From: Fibrobacteria bacterium GUT77
GTDB lineage: Bacteria > Fibrobacterota > Chitinivibrionia > Chitinivibrionales > Chitinispirillaceae
DNA: 18,689 nucleotides
NCBI GenBank assembly: GCA_001462255.1
Contig: LIUJ01000056.1
Location: forward strand, 1,297 to 19,985
Direction of reading: 5' to 3'
Shown: piece after piece, positions 16,874 to 18,689 of the stretch
Numbering within the stretch: the first letter of the stretch is position 1
How the letters are laid out: every line of letters starts with the position of its first letter
The notes under the pieces: model-generated
Database searches by the model: none
What the model was told of the DNA's origin: nothing
What the model saw: the letters and a program-made list of their open reading frames with translations, nothing else
Program-made: the position numbers and the translations under genes

Positions 16874-16879
16874 ATTATA
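16874..16879 (-). promoter_or_regulatory. Consensus -10 box (TATAAT) for the PATR gene
   Basis: A perfect TATAAT on the minus strand lies in a very A/T-rich stretch about 95 bases upstream of the PATR start. No well-spaced -35 is obvious: TTGTAC at 16900-16905 is 20 bases away. Transcription from it would give a leader of roughly 90 bases containing a small CCGCG/CGCGG stem (16835-16854). Confidence 0.45.
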
Positions 16880-16931
16880 CTAAATGCCGTCTCCAAATGG
16901 TACAAAAAAATACAATTTTTCACTTTTTTCA

Positions 16932-16957
16932 CCCTACCCATTGATTTTTTGGTAGGG
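16932..16957. repeat. Inverted repeat CCCTACC/GGTAGGG overlapping the DUF4160 promoter
   Basis: CCCTACC (16932-16938) and GGTAGGG (16951-16957) are perfect seven-base arms around 12 bases. The repeat spans the candidate -35 and half of the promoter spacer. No T run follows on either strand, so a repressor operator is more likely than a terminator. Autoregulation by the following gene pair is a guess from toxin-antitoxin-like habits. Confidence 0.45.
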
Positions 16958-16969
16958 CGGGTATATATT
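16941..16969 (+). promoter_or_regulatory. Sigma70-type promoter for the DUF4160/DUF2442 pair
   Basis: TTGATT (16941-16946) and TATATT (16964-16969) are separated by exactly 17 bases. Transcription would begin near 16976, about 50 bases before the ATG at 17029. Confidence 0.6.
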
Positions 16970-17028
16970 ATACATAGTTTACCTTAGGTGTCGAGCAACA
17001 CAATTTGACCGTTTAACGGACTAATTAT

Positions 17029-17331
17029 ATGCCCAAAATATATGAATACTTAGGAATCATATTGTTTTTTTACTCTAATGAGCACGAGCCCATTCATTGT
17101 CACGGAAAGTACGGTGAATTTGAAAGTAAAGCCGAATTTTACATAACAAATGGTGAGATAACCGAGGTCAAAATTAAGGATGTGTGCGGGAAGAAACCGT
17201 TAACTGGTGCGAAACTGGCGGATTTTAGGAGTTTTCTTGGAGGATATTCAGACAAAATCGTGGCAAAATGGGTGGATTTTTTTATTTATCACAAGGATGT
17301 TCTTTTCGAAAAAGTGGAGCGACACCTATGA
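17029..17331 (+). CDS. DUF4160 family protein
   Basis: 100 residues. The N-terminal MPKIYEYLGIILFFYSNEHEPIHCHGKYGEFESKAEF matches the DUF4160 pattern: a start like MPxIxxxxGI, then an H-x-P-x-H-x-H-type histidine cluster and an aromatic-rich strand. The C-terminal half is helical (KLADFRSFLGGYSDKIVAKWVDFF). Members are small, widespread, of unknown biochemistry, and typically sit next to a DUF2442 gene, as here. The pair has been suggested to behave like a toxin-antitoxin module, but that is not established. The stop overlaps the next start by four bases (ATGA), so translation is coupled. Its Shine-Dalgarno is weak (AACGGA). This gene pair is more AT-rich than the flanking genes, consistent with recent transfer. 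Confidence 0.82.
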   Translation: MPKIYEYLGIILFFYSNEHEPIHCHGKYGEFESKAEFYITNGEITEVKIKDVCGKKPLTGAKLADFRSFLGGYSDKIVAKWVDFFIYHKDVLFEKVERHL

Positions 17332-17615
17332 AAATATCGGTATCATACAAAGGCGGCGCCGCCGCTTTTTTGCCTATAATAGAGCAAGCGGAGTATGCCG
17401 GGGCGTATTCCGTGTCGTTATTATTCAGCGATGGGGTGGTAAGGAAAGTGAATTTTGGTGATTTTCTTAAAAAGGCCGCGCATCCGAGGGTCCGTTTTTA
17501 TTTGGATGAGTGTGAGTTCAAGAAGTTTAAGCTTGAGGGGGGTAACATCGTTTGGGGTGAAAATTGGGATTTGATTTTTCCTATAGAACGGTTGTATAAC
17601 GGCAAAATAGATTAA
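17328..17615 (+). CDS. DUF2442 family protein
   Basis: 95 residues from the ATG at 17328, which overlaps the DUF4160 stop (ATGA) and has GGAG at 17316-17319, eight bases upstream. An upstream in-frame ATG at 17268 lies deep inside the DUF4160 gene and is rejected. The sequence has the DUF2442 layout: an opening strand (AGAYSVSLLFSDGVVRKVNFGDFL), a short Lys-rich helix and loop, then FKKFKLEGGNIVWGENWDLIFPIERLY, with the family's typical closing pattern of G-x-I/V-x-W, an acidic residue and L-x-P/F-x-x-LY. It is the usual genomic partner of DUF4160. If the pair is a toxin-antitoxin module, which one is the toxin cannot be told from sequence. Confidence 0.82.
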   Translation: MKISVSYKGGAAAFLPIIEQAEYAGAYSVSLLFSDGVVRKVNFGDFLKKAAHPRVRFYLDECEFKKFKLEGGNIVWGENWDLIFPIERLYNGKID

Positions 17616-17639
17616 AAATTGATTTTTTTATCCTTCCCC

Positions 17640-17668
17640 TTGTTTTTTGTCCGCCCACAATGTATATT
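17640..17668 (+). promoter_or_regulatory. Sigma70-type promoter for the FKBP lipoprotein gene
   Basis: TTGTTT (17640-17645) and TATATT (17663-17668) have a 17-base spacer. Initiation near 17675 would place the ATG at 17660 upstream of the transcript, which supports the start at 17723. Confidence 0.6.
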
Positions 17669-17722
17669 ATGTGGTTGTGTCTTGATAAAAACATCACCCC
17701 AAAAGCAAGGAGTTTTTGTATT

Positions 17723-18466
17723 ATGTGTATCATACGCATCATCAATAAAGCCAAGTATTTGGCGTTGGGCACGGTTGCGGCGGTCTTGTTGGCGTCGTGC
17801 AACGGCGGTTCCGGGTCGTCTGCGACCCCCGCGTTCAATTCTGAGGACTCCCTGCACGTGGCGGGATATATGCTGGGCCGCGACATGGGGCGGACCATCT
17901 TGGACATGAAAGAGACCGGAGTCGAGTTTGACAACGCCGTGTTGATTATGGCGTTGAAGGAGGCGTTGGACGGCGTTCCGTCTAAGCTCTCCGACAGCGC
18001 GCTCAAGGTAGCTGACGACAATTTTAAGAGGGATCTCAACGCGAAACGCCGCGAAAAGCGCCGTAAGGTTGAGGACGAGGCTTTGCAGGCGGCAAACGCC
18101 TTTTTGGAGGCGAACAAGGCCAAAGAGGGCGTGAAGGTGACGGAGAGCGGGCTCCAGTACGTCGTTTTGACGCAGGGTACCGGGAAGAAGCCCACGCTCA
18201 AGGACAAGGTGAAAGTGCACTACCACGGCACGTTGCCCGACGGTACGGTTTTCGACAGCTCGGTAGACCGCGGGTCGCCCGCCACCTTCGCGGTGGAGGG
18301 GGTCATTGCGGGTTGGATGGAGGCGTTGCAGTTGATGCCGGTTGGCTCGAAGTACAAGGTCATAGTGCCGCCGGATTTGGGATACGGCAGGAGGGGCGCC
18401 CGTCCGCCTATCGGCCCGAACGCCGTTCTTATTTTCGACATGGAACTGCTCGACATAGAGAAGTAG
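17723..18466 (+). CDS. FKBP-type peptidyl-prolyl cis-trans isomerase, lipoprotein (FkpA/Mip-like)
   Basis: 247 residues from ATG 17723, preceded by AAGGAG (17707-17712) at ten bases. The frame extends to an ATG at 17660, but that lies in the promoter. Residues 1-26 are a lipoprotein signal with lipobox LLASC (Cys26), so the mature protein is lipid-anchored in the cell envelope. Residues 40-130 form the helical dimerisation region of FkpA/Mip proteins (SLHVAGYMLGRDMGRTI ... ALKEALDG ... EANKAKEGV). Residues 141-247 are the FKBP fold with VHYHGTLPDGTVFDSS (F177, D178), GVIAGWMEAL (W198), LGYG (Y221) and VLIFDMELL, matching the active-site pocket. It catalyses proline isomerisation and acts as a chaperone for envelope proteins; the large secreted proteins nearby would be plausible clients, though no linkage is shown. 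Confidence 0.93.
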   Translation: MCIIRIINKAKYLALGTVAAVLLASCNGGSGSSATPAFNSEDSLHVAGYMLGRDMGRTILDMKETGVEFDNAVLIMALKEALDGVPSKLSDSALKVADDNFKRDLNAKRREKRRKVEDEALQAANAFLEANKAKEGVKVTESGLQYVVLTQGTGKKPTLKDKVKVHYHGTLPDGTVFDSSVDRGSPATFAVEGVIAGWMEALQLMPVGSKYKVIVPPDLGYGRRGARPPIGPNAVLIFDMELLDIEK

Positions 18467-18508
18467 GGGGCGATGAAGAGGTCGTTTTTTTATTGTGTTA
18501 ATATTTTG

Positions 18509-18590
18509 GGAGGGCTAGGATAACGGTAATTCAGCGGTCTTGAAAACCGCCGGCCTAACGGCCTTGGGGGTTCGAATCCCTCGCCCTCCG
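18509..18590 (+). tRNA. tRNA-Ser (anticodon UGA)
   Basis: Acceptor stem GGAGGGC (18509-18515) pairs with GCCCTCC (18583-18589), followed by discriminator G (18590). The anticodon stem GCGGT/ACCGC (18534-18538, 18546-18550) encloses loop CTTGAAA with anticodon TGA at 18541-18543. A long variable arm GGCC-TAAC-GGCC is present, as required for serine tRNAs, and the T arm is GGGGGTTCGAATCCCTC. CCA is not encoded. Six T follow the gene. Confidence 0.95.
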
Positions 18591-18617
18591 TTTTTTAGCG
18601 TTTGATTGTAAAGGCTT

Positions 18618-18689
18618 CGGAGCGTGGCGCAGTCCGGTAGCGCATGTGGTTTGGGACCACAGGGCCGCAGGTTCGAATCCTGTCGCTCC
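18618..18689 (+). tRNA. tRNA-Pro (anticodon UGG), 3' end cut by the window
   Basis: Starts CGGAGCG; the D arm is GCGC-AGTCCGGTA-GCGC. The anticodon stem TGTGG/CCACA holds loop TTTGGGA, anticodon TGG. The T arm is GCAGGTTCGAATCCTGT. The acceptor 3' strand reads CGCTCC and the window ends before its last G and the discriminator base. It lies 27 bases after tRNA-Ser, so the two are probably co-transcribed. Confidence 0.93.

Noticed and set aside
17268..17327. Upstream ATG 17268 extending the DUF2442 protein
   Set aside because: It lies within the DUF4160 gene without a ribosome site; ATG 17328 has GGAG and the classic ATGA overlap.
17660..17722. Upstream ATG 17660 extending the FKBP protein
   Set aside because: It overlaps the -10 box and would bury the lipoprotein signal behind 21 polar residues; ATG 17723 has a clear AAGGAG.
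18467..18508. T-rich stretch after the FKBP gene as a terminator
   Set aside because: A run of T is present (near 18485-18491) but no convincing GC-rich stem precedes it.

Overview
The window looks like chromosome from a Gram-negative, diderm bacterium. It carries a lipoprotein signal, an outer-membrane beta-barrel protein, a LysM/M23-type cell-wall enzyme and two very large secreted multidomain proteins. The large proteins have FlgD-like Ig C-termini and one has autotransporter-associated (PATR) repeats. With a PorV/UPF0164-like protein next to one of them, this would fit Fibrobacterota or a related lineage with type IX-like secretion. That placement is an inference from protein style, not from a marker gene. 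Coding GC is high, with clearly more AT-rich patches at about 16.06-16.65 kb and 16.9-17.6 kb.

Layout. 1-3699 (+) is the 3' part of a giant surface protein with carboxypeptidase-regulatory-like and Ig-like domains and a FlgD-like C-terminus. It is followed after 44 bases by a secreted TolB/FlgO-like + PorV-like protein (3744-5468, +). A SpoIIE/PP2C-type phosphatase with a cysteine-rich GAF-like sensor (5469-7052, -) runs into it with zero intergenic bases. A divergent intergenic region leads to a membrane-anchored TPR protein (7167-7835, +, TTG start). After a 232-base gap full of inverted repeats comes a two-gene unit: a degenerate receiver-like protein (8068-8415) and a ParA-type ATPase fused through a membrane segment to a LysM-like and M23 peptidase region (8434-10332). 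A bidirectional terminator separates this unit from a 2127-residue PATR-repeat secreted protein (10394-16777, -). A divergent regulatory region, a DUF4160/DUF2442 gene pair (17029-17615), an FKBP-type prolyl isomerase lipoprotein (17723-18466), tRNA-Ser(UGA) and tRNA-Pro(UGG, cut by the window end) complete the window.

The most notable item is the ParA-TM-LysM-M23 fusion with its pseudo-receiver neighbour. One polypeptide joins a cytoplasmic, DNA- or membrane-patterning type ATPase to a periplasmic peptidoglycan hydrolase whose metal ligands all appear intact. This suggests direct coupling of intracellular positioning or chromosome state to wall cleavage, a job usually split between separate proteins. 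The cell-surface genes (1-5468 and 10394-16777) look like cargo and a possible outer-membrane partner of a CTD-dependent secretion route. The phosphatase points to partner-switching or anti-sigma control.
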